A stretch of DNA of 64,000 nucleotides from Liolophura sinensis. Its lineage: Eukaryota > Mollusca > Polyplacophora > Chitonida > Chitonidae. The position numbers and the translations under genes were made by a program. The notes below the pieces were generated by a model. That model made no database searches. It saw nothing but the letters and a program-made list of their open reading frames with translations, and had not been told where the DNA came from. Location of the stretch: the NCBI RefSeq assembly GCF_032854445.1, contig NC_088302.1, positions 31,343,979 to 31,407,978 on the forward strand. The letters are read 5' to 3'. How positions within the stretch are numbered: the stretch's first letter is position 1; each line of letters starts with the position of its first letter. Below are positions 24,829 through 37,904 of this stretch, one piece after another.

Positions 24829-26423
24829 TACAAACTAAAATTATTTTAATCTATGCGTCGAAACAGACATTCGTATACCAGCCGTCAGCCAAAATGGAGG
24901 ACCCAGGTCAATAATCGCGAGGTCATTTCCCAAGGCGACATTTATCACAAACTATCAAAGAACTTAGAAAGTATGTAAAGTACGAAAATGGGACGGAATC
25001 ATCAAAAGAGAAGCAATCTGTTTGCATGATGTTGAAAAGACACAAGGTATGTTCTAGGCGAATGAATGAAATCAGTATTCAAACCGTGTACCATGCTCGT
25101 ATATTAGTTGTTGATAATAATATATTTATCTCAGTTGTTTTACAAGGCATAACGCCATACATCTCCCTCATTATGATTATATGCCGTAATTATTGGCTGA
25201 TATGTTTGGCAGAATTTAAGAAACATTGAATAGGCGTGCTTGATACTAAAGCGTTGACTTAAGAGTTTCAGCAACAGTGTTTTATAATCGTCGATTTTAA
25301 CACACATTCTAGATGACGCAACTAGGCGAGACATACACTATATGCAGGGCTTTCTGCGGTATTGCTTTCCACAAATATATAGTTAACACCATCAAAATTA
25401 AATCAACACAATATCGGGATGAGTTATTTCATTCAGCACAAATATGTGCCCAACGCAGGAAAACATGATTGCATAGAACATAAAATACCCTTCAGCCAGT
25501 ATATATAAGAATATCCATATGTACACGTGATAATAATGACACTTGTTGTTTTCGTATATTGTCGACATAATTCATTTTAAAACACAATATCTGCCTTAAG
25601 GCTTTCTATGTCTTGAACAGGTGAACATGAAACAAATACACAAATAGCGTTTCCATGTTAAGCTCCGAGGCAAACTAAACTGATGCAATAAGCGCTTATG
25701 TAACATTTTTCTCGGTTTTTAATATAACACCTGTGCAGAGCTAGTGTAAATCTAGATAAGAGGCGACAATGGCATAAGAGAATATTGATCATATGTACTG
25801 CAATGGTGCAGAAGGCTGTAATTCAATACAATGGATGATCAAATTTTTTGGAATACCTTAACTCATATGACGGGGCTTTTTGTCTCATACAAATATAGCA
25901 TCCGCTATATTTGATTTCGTGAGAAATAAAATATCAGGTGAATCACATTTTGCTAATCATTTGTCACTAACATTTGTTTCTAGGACAAAATGCAGTCCAT
26001 GAAAGACCATTCGCTTGCAATGTTTGAGCATCCAGAAAAATATCAGTGTGCATGAGGACAGTTTTGATACTTTTTAAAGGAGTAAACCATAAGTAACACA
26101 CCTTTGATCAATATACAATCATTTCTGGTCAGCATTAGTTGTGTCTTAAGTGTCCTGTATAACAGTCGAACAGTCTAATTTAAAGATGCCATCAATTAGA
26201 ATGAGTTGAACTCCGAGAATTGAAACCAGGATAACTCATTATCCATCATTTATTACACCCCCCCCCCCCCCCCTTCAGGAGGATTTATACACGATTACAA
26301 AAAAAAATTTGGTGTGAGGGACTGTTGGAGATTTAGAAAAGCTGGAATACGGGTACATAAAAGAAAGAGACGCGATCGAAGTATACGGTGGATTTGGGTA
26401 AATATAGAGAAAATTCTACTGAT
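24829..26423. other. Intergenic; homopolymer C run
   Basis: No gene recognised. A run of 16 C lies at 26258-26273. Confidence 0.5.
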
Positions 26424-26693
26424 TCATTTATTTATTTGATTAGTGTTCTTACGCCATACTCAAGAGTACTTCACTTAAACGATGGCGACCAGCGTTATGG
26501 TGGGAAGAAACATCGGCAGAGCCTGGGGAAACCCACGACCATCCGCAGCTTGCTGGCAGACCTTCCCACCTACGGCCATAGTGGAAGCCAGCATGAGCTG
26601 GACGAACTCACAGCGACCGCATTGGTGAGAGGATCCTGGGTCATTACGACGCGATGGCGTGCTAACCCCGTCCGCCACAGAGACCCCTGTGTT
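26424..26693 (-). repeat. SINE family A, full length
   Basis: Complete from TTTATTTGATTAGTGTTCTT through CCAGCGTTATGGTGGGAAGA, GGCAGACCTTCCCACCTACG and CATGAGCTGGACGAACTCAC to the tRNA-like head ending CCGCCACAGAGACCCC. The best minus-strand representative of the family here. Confidence 0.88.
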
Positions 26694-26967
26694 CTACTGA
26701 CGATTTCATAATAAATGTTGAAATATTAAGTTATCATATCTTGAAATCTTGAAGTTTCACTCATACCAATTGATGCAAAACTGATCTGTGGTACAAGTGG
26801 TTTCTTGAGCTACCTTGTAGCCCAAACATCAGAAAACAAAGGAGGCAATTCGTCTAAATAATTGTACCTCGATATCGGGTTATTCCTGTTATTTTAAAAA
26901 CATCGTAGAGGTGAATGACCGGAAAAGTCACATTTATATGGATAGGCCAAAAGAAATTGGCAGGACA

Positions 26968-27027
26968 GTGACATACATACATACAGACATACAGAGATAC
27001 ATACAGACAGACAGACAGACAGACATA
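26968..27027. repeat. (ACAT)n / (ACAG)n microsatellite
   Basis: GACATACATACATACAGACA followed by ACAGACAGACAGACAGACAT. Confidence 0.85.
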
Positions 27028-27233
27028 AATTAGTTCATATGACGACTCCTTTCTATGAAATAATTTGCACCAAGGCAGTAATATATGTTTCAGGGATTTA
27101 GGCTGTTCTAATCAACAATGATCAATCCATAGAGAACTATTGCCACAACAATGTGGCCTAAAATCTGAGCGGGACAGCTGAATAAAAGTCAAGACAAGTG
27201 CATGTGTATTAGGTTTGCGCCCCACAATACAGG

Positions 27234-27680
27234 AGTTTCGAGTTCGAACACTTTTCTTGTGGAAGGTAAAAACAGTTATACTGTAACGGTTGACTCGTCA
27301 AAAATGTTAGGCAGCTTTTGACGACATTAATTTACCGATCACTTGTCTCGCCATGTTCTGCACTGAGGCACAACTGACATCCTTTTCCTGTTCACAAAAT
27401 CTCAGCTCCCCAGTCGTTTCCTTTGTTCGTCTGCTCAAAATAAATTTTGGTGAAACTTTTTTCCGATTCCCGTGTTACAGTTGTCAAAAATAGTTGTCTA
27501 ACATTTCTGACAGGTCACATGGTAACGTGTAACTCTTTTTCATCTTCAGCAATCAAAGATATCGAACTCCAAACTCCCCTATTACATTTATAGGATATGC
27601 TAGCATTTTTCCTTTGCCAGATAGTGGCTCGACGTACACTACATATACCACGTTAACCATTACTCTACCCCACAAGATAC
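27234..27680. repeat. Diverged dispersed repeat (family F), copy 2
   Basis: Ordered blocks shared with 3438-3800: GTTTCGAGTTCGAAC, GTCAAAAATGTTAG, TTGACGACATTAATTTA, GGTGAAACTTTTTTCCGAT, CCGTGTTACAG, AACATTTCTGACAG and ACACTACATATACCA. The two copies are old, with scattered substitutions and length changes. Confidence 0.5.
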
Positions 27681-30600
27681 TGTGAAATAACTCTTTCTCC
27701 TTTCTCCTTCTGATAGCTCAATTTGTATTAGCCGGACACCGTATTAAATATTAAAAGCAATATTAAATGAATGTTTGCAGGTTTGAAAGCATATATTGTC
27801 TGCTATTCCCATCATCTCCACTTTGATCTTGAGATAGACTAGTTAAAAGATGGCCTATACAGGTAGAATTCTTTCAGAGAAAGTCTTCTTTAATCGCCTC
27901 AAAACTGTAGATGAACACGGAAGACATGAAAGATTAAAGATGAATTGCTTCAGCGTAGCTTTGATCTAAGGCTCTATACATGCACATATGTAATCTCCAC
28001 TAGGGTCTAATATGCCGTTCAAACAATGATTAAAATACGTGAAATAATAATAAAAAAACTGGTGCCCTTTCAGCGTAGCTTTGTAAACATAGCTAACACA
28101 TCAAATAGGATTTCCATAGTACTGACCTATGTGCAAGCAGGTAATGGTCAGTTGGTCGAGGGTAAGCGGAAACAGTGACGGACTACCCGATCGTCCCAGA
28201 GCGCCACATGATATCACACCGATTACACATATTCCATTTGCCTATGTCTTTAGCTGTAACAGACAGCTCAGTAATACGGTTGGCTAGTTTGTCAGTGGAC
28301 TGATCGGTGAAATGTTTCGTTATGCGAGGGAACAGGGTGGAAAGTGACATCGACCTTTTGTGGAATGTCAGCTGTTTAGACTTGCACTTGTTTTACACCC
28401 CCTTTCTTACACTTTATTTAAACTGTCTAATAGCGATCGGATTGTTTGATGTTCATGATAAAACAGGTAAAAGTGAGTTTGGTATTTGTACTGTATATAA
28501 CTTTGTACAAATCGCCTTCGCCCGATTCTTCACATTCATCTACATTTCAAATCGACATTTTCTTTAGTGATAATGTTGATTCCGAATTCATCATTTTGTT
28601 CCCTCATACTGTTGAAGACTTTTTGAAGATTTTGACGCAGCACGTTGGACAATCCATTTTATCCAATCAGAATAATGTTTGGCATTCAGCCCAGCTTGTA
28701 GCTTATTCCCGACGCGACACGGCACCAGGTTACCACACAGCCCAAGCACTGTAAAGGATACACATTTAATGATGGCCAGCATTATTATCTATCTTTATAT
28801 TTTATTTAAGGATTAAGACTGGCATAATGAAGCAATGTACAGCAGTTGACTATAACCAAAAGAAGGAAAGTCATTCTTTGGGGGAACTGTCTGCCTTGTG
28901 GACTCCTGTAAGGTTAATTTCGAGTATTTTTGAAATTAGCTTGTTTATTTCATGTTTTTTTCACCCCATTCTCAAAAATATTTGTTTATGATTTGAGGAA
29001 GATGACAAATACAAATAATAAAGTGCATTGAGTAAGTTAATTTAAAGTGAGTCACACAATCCATCAACAAACATAAATGTATACCATGATTCAACTAGAC
29101 TGATTAAGCATCTAATATAGGATCGTCGAGAAAATTGCAGTCTCTAGAGGACTGAGAGGTCTGGCATAGATCTGACGTCATCCCCACGACGCCCTCTGCT
29201 CTGGAAATTATTCCATTTCTTGAACTGAGATTTTATTGAAACAAGTGCAGAGATGAAAGAGAAATAAACTGCCATCAACGTATACATGTCGAAGATTTGC
29301 CCAAAAAAAACCTCAAAGTGGAAAGCATTCGAAAAGAAATTAATACGAAGTTTCCAATACGTCGAATTAGGTGGAATTAGACTTTATTAACGTCGGAAGG
29401 CAGCGAGGTCAGCGTTCGGTTGACTTAATTGAGGAGCCTCTGTCTGTAGTTCTTTGTTCACACTAACTAACCTGTCCGGCCCTGCCGGTGAAGAACGACT
29501 GGTTATCAGTCCACTCCGGCACCGAGGACGAGCAAGGATCACGAGGAACTGGCGTCATATACAGGCTTTTCCGCCTTCAGCAAATCTTTCGTAATTACCC
29601 GTATGATGAATATGCCGAGCATTTGCAAATAAAATTTAATCTAGACCGTTTCTTTTACGTGGCATATTCCCAGTCTAGTGAATCGATCTTCCGTTTCTCC
29701 GTGGAACTTAACCTTTCCTTTGGAGTCCCGACCCGGACATTCCCGGGCCGGACAGTAAGATATCCATGCTGCTTCTCCAAGAGGCCCCTCCTTCTCGAAG
29801 AATCAATATGGCGCCTGAAGCGTGAAAAAGAGGAAATGTGCGAGAAGAGATCGGTCTGGTAAGAGCGACCAGAGACGGCGGCTGTCTATGTGCTGGACAC
29901 AAAAGTTATTGGGTACAATAGTACACGTTTCTATTCGTGGTTGCTAGGCCATGCATGCTATAACTACATCCTCACACTACCAAAGCGATCAACACGAGAA
30001 TACACACAATTGCCAGAGTCCAATCCATCCAACTGGGTTACATTTCCTATCAATACATCAAACAAACGCCGAAATAAAACATTTTTCCACTGACAGAGTT
30101 ACTGTAGTTATATGTCCTAGCGACAATATCATAATTTGAAATCACCGCAGCGTGTGATTAGAGAGCCTTTTGCCATCTTAAGGCTAAGATTTCGGGATTC
30201 AGATTCCCGGTGTTTACGATGGTCAGTATTAATCGCGCGGCTGTAGATTTTTCTCATTTTTGATTCAGTAAATGTTTCATAAATCATCAGGGGAAATTCC
30301 ATTGTGAGACATGCAGCCCTAAAGCACTGTTCACGCCGTGCAAGTTGTCGCATAGATTCGATTAGTCGAACGAAAACCAAAATAAACATTTTTTAATACA
30401 ATTTTCGTCGAATTCGACACATCACGCACATTAACGCGGCTTATAAACTAGCGTTAGTCCTATATTTTCGTTCGACTAGCAGATAAGACAAATGGCACTA
30501 CTTGAACGCTCTTTAACACTGTCAATTTAAATGATAATCAACTTAAAAGAACGATTTTGTAACACGTGAGAAAGTTTATATAGATCAAAAGCAAGTAACT

Positions 30601-30796
30601 CACGATTAACTTTACGCGATAAAATGCTCTGTATACAATATAATTCCGTCTACCCTTCTCCATCAACAATTGCGGGATGGCGGCGGGGAAAAAAGCTTTG
30701 CCATAAGCAGGAGTTAATGCAGTGTACACGCATATATTGTTCAAAGCGTGATGGAGATATACTAACCTTTTGTCGAATTCCCAGCGGACGTACATG
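27681..30796. other. Intergenic, no confident gene
   Basis: Includes a weak SINE A tail fragment near 28940-28990. The segment 29480-29880 is less AT-rich and has an open frame of 124 codons ending beside a GTAAGA donor-like site (about 29860). No family match was seen, so it is left uncalled. Confidence 0.4.
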
Positions 30797-30966
30797 TATT
30801 TGGCTCAGATGGTTAAACTCAAGATGGGTGATTTACTCTGGACATGCTGGTTTCCGCCACCCATAATTCTGACCACCTTCGTATAAGTGAAAAATTCATG
30901 AGGACAGCGTTAAACACCAATCAAAAAACCAATCTATCAATCGATTAGTCGACCCCCCCCCCCCCC
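30797..30966 (+). repeat. SINE-like family D copy with poly-C
   Basis: TTTGGCTCAGATGGTTAAAC head-like start, GCTGGTTTCCGCCACCCATA, CACCTTCGTATAAGTGAAAA, GTTAAACACCAATCAAAA tail, then CAATCTATCAATCGATT and a run of 14 C at 30953-30966. Confidence 0.7.
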
Positions 30967-31014
30967 AAATATAGTTGAACAGATGTAGGCAAAATATTCA
31001 CCTTCCTTTCAGTT

Positions 31015-31172
31015 AACAGTGGGACTCGCTGGCTCAGGTGTTTACAGCTAAAGTCAGTGTTTCATTCTGGACACTCTGGTTTCCTCCACCCATAAGTCTG
31101 ACCACCTTCGTACAAGTGAAAAAATCTTGAGCACATCGTTGTACACCGATCAGTCAATCAGTTAAACAATCG
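31015..31172 (+). repeat. SINE-like family D, second copy
   Basis: GGGACTCGCTGGCTCAGGTG head, TGGTTTCCTCCACCCATAAG and GACCACCTTCGTACAAGTGA, with tail TGTACACCGATCAGTCAATC. It lies about 50 bp downstream of the first copy in the same orientation. Confidence 0.7.
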
Positions 31173-31667
31173 AATTAACACAGACTAATCAACATAGCGC
31201 ATCATCGTAGGCTGTAGAGAGGTCGTGTTGATTAAAATCTCCACTAAAAGGTTGCAATCAAAGCGCAGTTGAGATACATATATTTAGCAATAATTAACAT
31301 AATGCATGATTTGGATACTGGTTGAATTTACGCACTTATAGAACATTCCTGGTGTCTCTCTGGTATCACTGATAACTGTTGACTCTTTACATGATTCCGT
31401 CCTAACACCTAACTTTTTATTTCTTTGGTGGTTTGTGATGAACGTTGTCTTGGAAATTGGTCTTGCGTTTATTGACACGCAACGTCCATTATTGTTGTCG
31501 ATTAGTATGCAGATTTCTGTTATGATGCATAGATTGACGGGAATATGTAAGCAGAACGGGCAATCGACTCTCAACATGGTGTTCATAACAAAAAGGCTAA
31601 CATCGATTTGTTCATGTTTACAATGCAGTCATTGCTATATAAAACTAAAGGGGGAATGGCATTGACT

Positions 31668-32005
31668 CTTACTGTATGTATGTATGAAAATACTGGGTTT
31701 TTAAGTCGTACTGTGTCTGACTCTATGTATGTATGATTTGGTTTTTACGTATTACTCTTTGTTGCGGTATGTATGTATGATTGGGTTTTTACGTCATATT
31801 GTGTTGAACTATAGGTTGCATGTATGATTGGGTTTTTTACGTCGTACTGTGACTTATTTTATGTGTGTATATGTGATTCGGTTCTTACGTCATATTGTGT
31901 CTTACTGTATGTATGATTGGGTTTTTACCCCGTACTGTGTTTTACTGTAAGTATGTATATATGATTAGGTTTTTCAGTCGTACTGTGTCTTACTGTATTT
32001 GACAT
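31668..32005. repeat. Tandem repeat, unit about 45-50 bp, 7 copies
   Basis: Unit TGTATGTATGATTGGGTTTT then TACGTCGTACTGTGTCTTAC, with variable numbers of GTAT. The GGGTTTTTACGTCGTACTG core resembles the tail of SINE families B and C (GGGGTTTTACGTCGTGC), so the array may have grown from a SINE tail next to a GTAT microsatellite. Confidence 0.8.
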
Positions 32006-34400
32006 ATTAACCACAATGTGCTTTTTAGAGGCAAATAAAGACCGTAAAAATTTCATTTCGTGTAGTTACCAGCAAGATATCATCCAACCCCGGAAAACCT
32101 TTCTAAGATCAATAGAACTGTGAGAATCAGACAAAATGAGTAGTTTATTGTCAGGGAGGAAATTTTAGCTGAAGAAACAACCATCTGGATATAACCGATA
32201 TACAGGCAAGAGAATTGAAGACGCACAATATCTCCAACAATATCTACTTGTGCCATTTCCTCCCTAGCTCAGGTGTGGACAATGGAGGCTCACAGCTCCC
32301 GGCTGGCGGTTCGATAAAGACTATCTCATTTACACATGCTCACCGAATAACCCCGGATTTAGACTCGCTGTGTGATACACAGTTATACAGCACGGAACGC
32401 TTCGGAGGAGACAGCATCAGCCGTTCCTGGGCCTTTTACGGCCCACTGATTTGACTTGACAGCACCTTGGCAATGGGCGGGTCCGTACTATATCCTCTGT
32501 GCTCGTGTGAGTCACAGTGACATAAGACAAGTATTGCCTGTCATTCTATACATAATAGAACAGATTGATACGCTGAGAAGGTCCATAAATTGGATCAATG
32601 GTGATATAATTTTCAGACATATAAAAAGCCTAACATGTAGGAATCCCGTGAGGCCAGCATTGAATTCACAGTTTAGAATTTGTGTGCATAAAACACTGTA
32701 TCAAGTCATCCTAATTGGTAAGAAGAAAAGTTTTATTGTTGTTAATAAAGTTGGGTTATCTACAGTGAATATTTACTGTTCTGGAATATATATGAGATAG
32801 ATTTTGATAGATTTTTAAAAATACCAAATTTGATTCATAAAGATGATTACATGTATAGAAACAAATGCCAAAGAAATCATAATCAAGACAACCATATGCC
32901 TTTCAAACGTGTTAAATTTGCACGTAGATAATTACAAATATAAAATGACAGGCCTTTAATTATACTGCTCGATTAGGTTACAAGGTAAGGGAGAAAACAC
33001 GGGAATTCGTATTTAAAATATAAGGATGTCTTGTTGCACCCCTTGAGTAACTTGAGAGACTAAAATCTATACTAATATTATTCATCACAAAAACTTTTCA
33101 CTGGAATAAAAATCACACAGAAAAACAACAAAAGTGTGTAAAAGCATCATTTGGATAAGCATAAAAGCATAAAATGTAAAAAGAAAAAGTAAATCAATAG
33201 ACGTGTAAAATACTAAGATTAAAGCTTTGGCGGCATTTGCGTCTACTGACCAGCTAACAATGCACTCAGTAGATTAAAGCTGTTATGGAAGGGAGCAATT
33301 TAGATTCTGAAGATGGTTTCGTCGCTGGCATTCAAGTTGTCCAGCCTATTTACCGCTGAGTCGTAATTGTCAAGCCTGTTAGGAGTCAGGCTTTATAGTG
33401 ATCAACCCGGTTTGTGTTTGTGTTCAATCCACCGACTTTTCTCTATCCTCTACTTCCAGCTGTCTTCTACCAGAGCTCAGTGCCAGTGTCTAAAAGGGTT
33501 TTTGAAGCTGGCCTGGTGTCATTTTGTGTATGTGTTCTCACTTCCTTTTGAGCTTGTTCCGAGTGATCGAAGCTTTATTCCGTCGCTGCTATGATTGATT
33601 AATATGAGAAGCACATGTGAAGGGGTAGGTTCCAGTCAAGCGTGCGAACTACCACATCTAGTACCAGTGTACATCGAAGACCAAAGCCTGAAACGCTCTA
33701 CCAAAAAGTTTTAATACGCCATACTTTGTATTGCGTGATGGAAGGAGATTAATTAAAATGCATTTCAGACTGAAGATTTGCCCTTTCTGGTTAGCTTGGC
33801 AGGAGAAACACAAAGTGTCCACACGCTCTTAGCGAATGAGTTGCAATCGTGTTTCATACTTGATTACAGTTTCGTTATTGTATTGATCTCTTCACAAAGC
33901 TATTCTTGGATATTCAAAGCATTTCAATCATCAATGTTCACAAATAACCAAGTTACTATAAATATTATGTAAATATATGTAGCTATAGGTAACTAAATTA
34001 GAATAGACAATTGGTTACACTCGTGAAGTTGTACTACAACTTTTGTGCGAGGTACGAAGTATTATAGAAAGATCTTAATGATGATAAAAGGGTATGTATT
34101 GTTGGATTTGGTTGATTGATGTTGAATATTTAATAAAAAGGGGCGGGTGATTATGTAATTTTGAAATAAATTTATTTAATTATTTGATTGATTTACTTTA
34201 CATAATCTCGATCAAATTCGAAAAGTTTGAAAAAAAATACACAAAAAGCAAGAGCTGAGCTGACTACTGGGCTGTTGTTGAAATCTCCAAATGTTGTGGC
34301 CATGTGCCTTTTTTGTTCCGCGTATGATCTGCGGTTCGCGCATGTCCACTGATGCGTGCTCAAAACCACTACGGTATCTGCTTTGTCCGTATGCCAATTG
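32006..34400. other. Intergenic, no recognised feature
   Basis: A tRNA-like stretch (AGCTCAGGTGTGGACAATGG ... GGCGGTTCGATAAAG) at about 32267-32317 may be a lone SINE head. No full cloverleaf was confirmed. Confidence 0.4.
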
Positions 34401-34565
34401 TATCTATTTATTTATTTGATTGGTGTTTTACGAATTATTCAACAAAATTGCACTAATACGGCGGCGGCCAGCATCATGGTGACAGGAAACCAACGACAAT
34501 CCTTATGTTGATGGCAGACCTTTTAAAGTACGGCCGGAGGGCCAGATGCTTCTGAGTTACTGTGG
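34401..34565 (-). repeat. SINE family A, diverged
   Basis: TTATTTGATTGGTGTTTTAC, GCGGCGGCCAGCATCATGGT and TGGCAGACCTTTTAAAGTAC; the head is lost after about 34560. Confidence 0.75.
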
Positions 34566-35627
34566 CTCCAGTTTTGAAACAAATCGTTAAATGTGTCTAA
34601 ACAAATATCAATGACAAAATTACAGTTGACCTTAATTACAAGCCTAACCATATTCAATGACAGCGTCCTTTAAATCTCAACCATTTACTACATAAACATC
34701 TGGTTATCACAAGTTGTTATTATTATAAATTCAGTTTACTCAATATGGCTAATATCATTCAGTCGGCTTCAGACGCCAGTAACAACCTACGTCAATACCC
34801 AGATACACCAACTCTGCGAGCGAATGCAGACAGCCGGGTCATACGAGAATTAATGTCATATTTCAGGCTAGATCGACCTGTAGATTTACGAAAGGGTTGA
34901 ATAGTCATATTAGATGTGTGCTCGTGTGCATGTCCTTACTCCGTGAAAAACTTGGTGAAAAAGCCTTTCCTCTAATTATGATACATATGAGATCTTTCGC
35001 TGCAGCTGGAATCTGCCAAAATATATTTTCTGAGGCAACAATTTCATTAACATTACAGTATTATTGTATGATGCATAAATTGATGTTTGTAGCCAAACAT
35101 TGCTTGTGTCACTCAAATATGTTCTTTAGAAGCATATTTGTAACAAGATATGTTATCTATCGCTTTGTTACATTTTTAGTGTCATGCCCACTGTGTATTA
35201 GTAGCCAACCTTTCCTGGCTTCAAGGGTGTACTGTTTCCAAAACAATTCTCATATGAACACGTACAAAGCTTGATGTTGTTAACGCCATGTTTTGTTAAT
35301 ACCACATGGTTCGTTCACCACTATATTTGTGGTTAATTGTGTAGATCAAACCTCACTGAGATGTATGGAACCATGGCCATTGATTTCTGAAAGTAAGATA
35401 CTGCCCTTGCCGGCACCTAAACAGATTATGTTAGAGACGCCCTCGTGGTTGTCATTTTCATTCTCTTGCATACCCATTTTTCTTCTCTATAATGCCTTTG
35501 CATTATAATTAATAATTGGGTAAAATATTTACGTTTAATATTGGGTAAAAGCCTGATAATTGTCAACTGTCAAATTCTCGTCGACGCTCTGATTTTACTC
35601 AGTATGCTGAAGTTTTTCCTAAAGTTT
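34566..35627. other. Intergenic, no recognised feature
   Basis: An open frame of 125 codons at 34897-35274 (+) matches nothing I recognise and has the base composition of its surroundings. Confidence 0.45.
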
Positions 35628-35924
35628 GACTGGACCCGATAGCTCAGAGTCGGGTCACACCTAAGACTTTAAAAGAGGAAGTTGTAGCTTCCTCGCTTTG
35701 CATTCAGCATTAAGAGGATAGTGCAACGATTGGTTGACCCGTATCAGTATAATGGCTCGGGCAGCTTACTTGCCTTCGGTAAGGCGTTTCAGTGAAGCAG
35801 CACTAAATAAAAGAGCAGTGGAGATCCGTCCTGCAACAAGGAGGTTACCTTAACTCTAAGGACTCCTTCGTCGTCATATGACGTCAAATCGCTAAGTACA
35901 ACATTAAACCCCATGTACTCATAA
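35628..35924 (+). repeat. SINE family B, full length
   Basis: tRNA-like head GACCCGATAGCTCAGAGTCG, then GCAGCTTACTTGCCTTCGGT, TGAAGCAGCACTAAATAAAA and GATCCGTCCTGCAACAAGGA, tail TTCGTCGTCATATGACGTCA and CATTAAACCCC. A second copy in opposite orientation lies 420 bp downstream. Confidence 0.82.
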
Positions 35925-36347
35925 TGCTTGTTTTCCTATTTACCACCATGCTAAAAGAAACTAAGTAAAGAAGATAATAAGCAGGCACAATTTAGTTAAG
36001 ACGCCAGACATATAATGAAGACTAAAAATCACGTCACGACAACCTACTACTAGTCCAAAACAAAGTGGATAAATCATGAAGTTCACATAGGTTTCAAAGT
36101 TTTGAAAAATTTCTTAAATTATGGATTTTATAGGAAATTCCTACCGGAATGCATAAAAAATGATTTATGTACTTATCCAACACCCGGGACACACGTTTTT
36201 AATTTAAAAAATTCCTACCACACTTAATTATCATCCGTGAACACTGAGAGAAGTCTGGGTCAACTGACTCATAAACCTGAGTTATACAATTTAGCTAACT
36301 GACCAGATCAGATGAGCCCTGAAAGAGTGAGTTTTTGGACTAAGCAA

Positions 36348-36660
36348 GTGAGTGAGTGCTTGGGGTTTAACGTCGTACTCAACAATTTTTCAGTCATATG
36401 ACGACGAAGGAATCATTAGGGTGCATGTACGTGTAATGTTCCTCCTTGTTGCAGGACGGATTTCCACCGCTCTTTTATTTAGTGCTGCTTCACTGAGACG
36501 ACTTACCGAAGGCAAGTAAGACGCCCCGCCCGAGCCATTATACTGATACGGGTCAACCAGTCGTTGCACTATCCCCTTAGGTGTGACTCGATCTGGGATT
36601 GATCCTGGATCTCCCGGTCCCGAAGCGGACGCTCTACCAACTGTGCTATCCGGGCCGGTC
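36348..36660 (-). repeat. SINE family B, full length with intact head
   Basis: Tail AGTGAGTGAGTGCTTGGGGT and GTCATATGACGACGAAGGAA, body as in the 35.6-kb copy, and a well preserved head region: GATCCTGGATCTCCCGGTCC, AAGCGGACGCTCTACCAACT, CTATCCGGGCCGG. A minus-strand reading frame across it is not a gene. Confidence 0.85.
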
Positions 36661-37904
36661 CGACTAAGCAAGTGAGTCAACAATATAACAGAAGAGTTCC
36701 ATTACTCATCTGATCGGATCATATGATTCGGTTTTCAATTGAGTTCTCAATTGTATAACGCAGATTTTTGAGTGAATTGACCCAAACTTTTCTCTCAGTG
36801 TAGTTTATTGTGTCATCCACCATATAATGCTCACAGGGCACTCTAGCATTCTTTGCTTTTGGCGTAACATCAGCTTTAAATCACTTTGAACACATCAGGA
36901 AAATTTAAAATGGCAGCAAATCTCAATGTGTGAATACATATAACGTCATCGCTGGAATATCCCGACTAAACCATCAGGTACTGATTTCAAAACGCTTGCT
37001 TTGACTTTTAAATCTGATTTTAACACTTATCTGTGGACCTTAGTGACTGAAATTTAGTACACGTAGCAAATATGGGGTTTGCTGTCGCATCACTATGCTA
37101 TGAATTAAACTGGACTTAAACTGAAGCGGGAAGCAAAACTTTTACTAAAAGTATTTTATTTTCTTTTTGGATTTTTAGAACTCTTGCAAAACCAAAGAAA
37201 GCATTTAAATTGTTATAAATACAGTGGCAATTTCAGAGCACGTTTTAACGTCACATAACGTGTTTGCTTCCTTTATAACATTCTATCTTACTTATCAGTG
37301 AAAATAGTTAATTTCTACAAAATTTTATGAACTATCTTAGGCTGATTCAAATAGGTTTAATGGATTTTCAGGTGCTCAGAATAATGTGAACAAAACATGG
37401 AAAGTATAATCTTAAATCCCACCTTTGAAAATTACTTTTGTTCCATTTCTTAATGAGAAAAAAGTGAAAAAAAATTTAAAGAAATTCTGGACACAGCTCT
37501 CAGTTGAGGTAGGCCTACATGTTACGTTTTCCTTTCTGTACACTTTGTCAAAGATCACTTCATGAACTTGATCTCGGACACAGTGTCCTTATACAAGGCC
37601 AACCAGTACTGGACTTACATCCTTACACTGAATGCCACGAAGAAGTACTGGAACTGTTATTTAAAAACCTAATATGAGACTCCAAAGGTCTCTCACTCAG
37701 AAGGATGACTATCCAATTTAGCAGTGTGAAATTTGATTTACATCCAAAGACACCAGCCGTGTCCAGTAATATAGACACTGAGTGAATTATGAGTGTACTA
37801 TATGAGAATTATGAGTGTACTGAGCAGAAATTCACTTTACGAATTACAAATCTGTAAATAATTTACAACACTGACACGGAGGCTTGCAAAAATGTGTGTG
37901 TTGT
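36661..37904. other. Intergenic, AT-rich
   Basis: No gene recognised. A short direct duplication of GAATTATGAGTGTACT lies at about 37783-37821. Confidence 0.5.

Noticed and set aside
36560-36662. A genuine tRNA gene at the head of the family B SINE
   Set aside because: Box-like motifs and a tRNA-like end are present, but the continuous SINE body and repeated occurrence show a retroposon.
36390-36683. Minus-strand open frame of 97 codons resembling a gene
   Set aside because: It lies wholly within a family B SINE. The same applies to frames at 3180-3419, 4818-5247, 26388-26711, 38965-39199 and 56248-56478.
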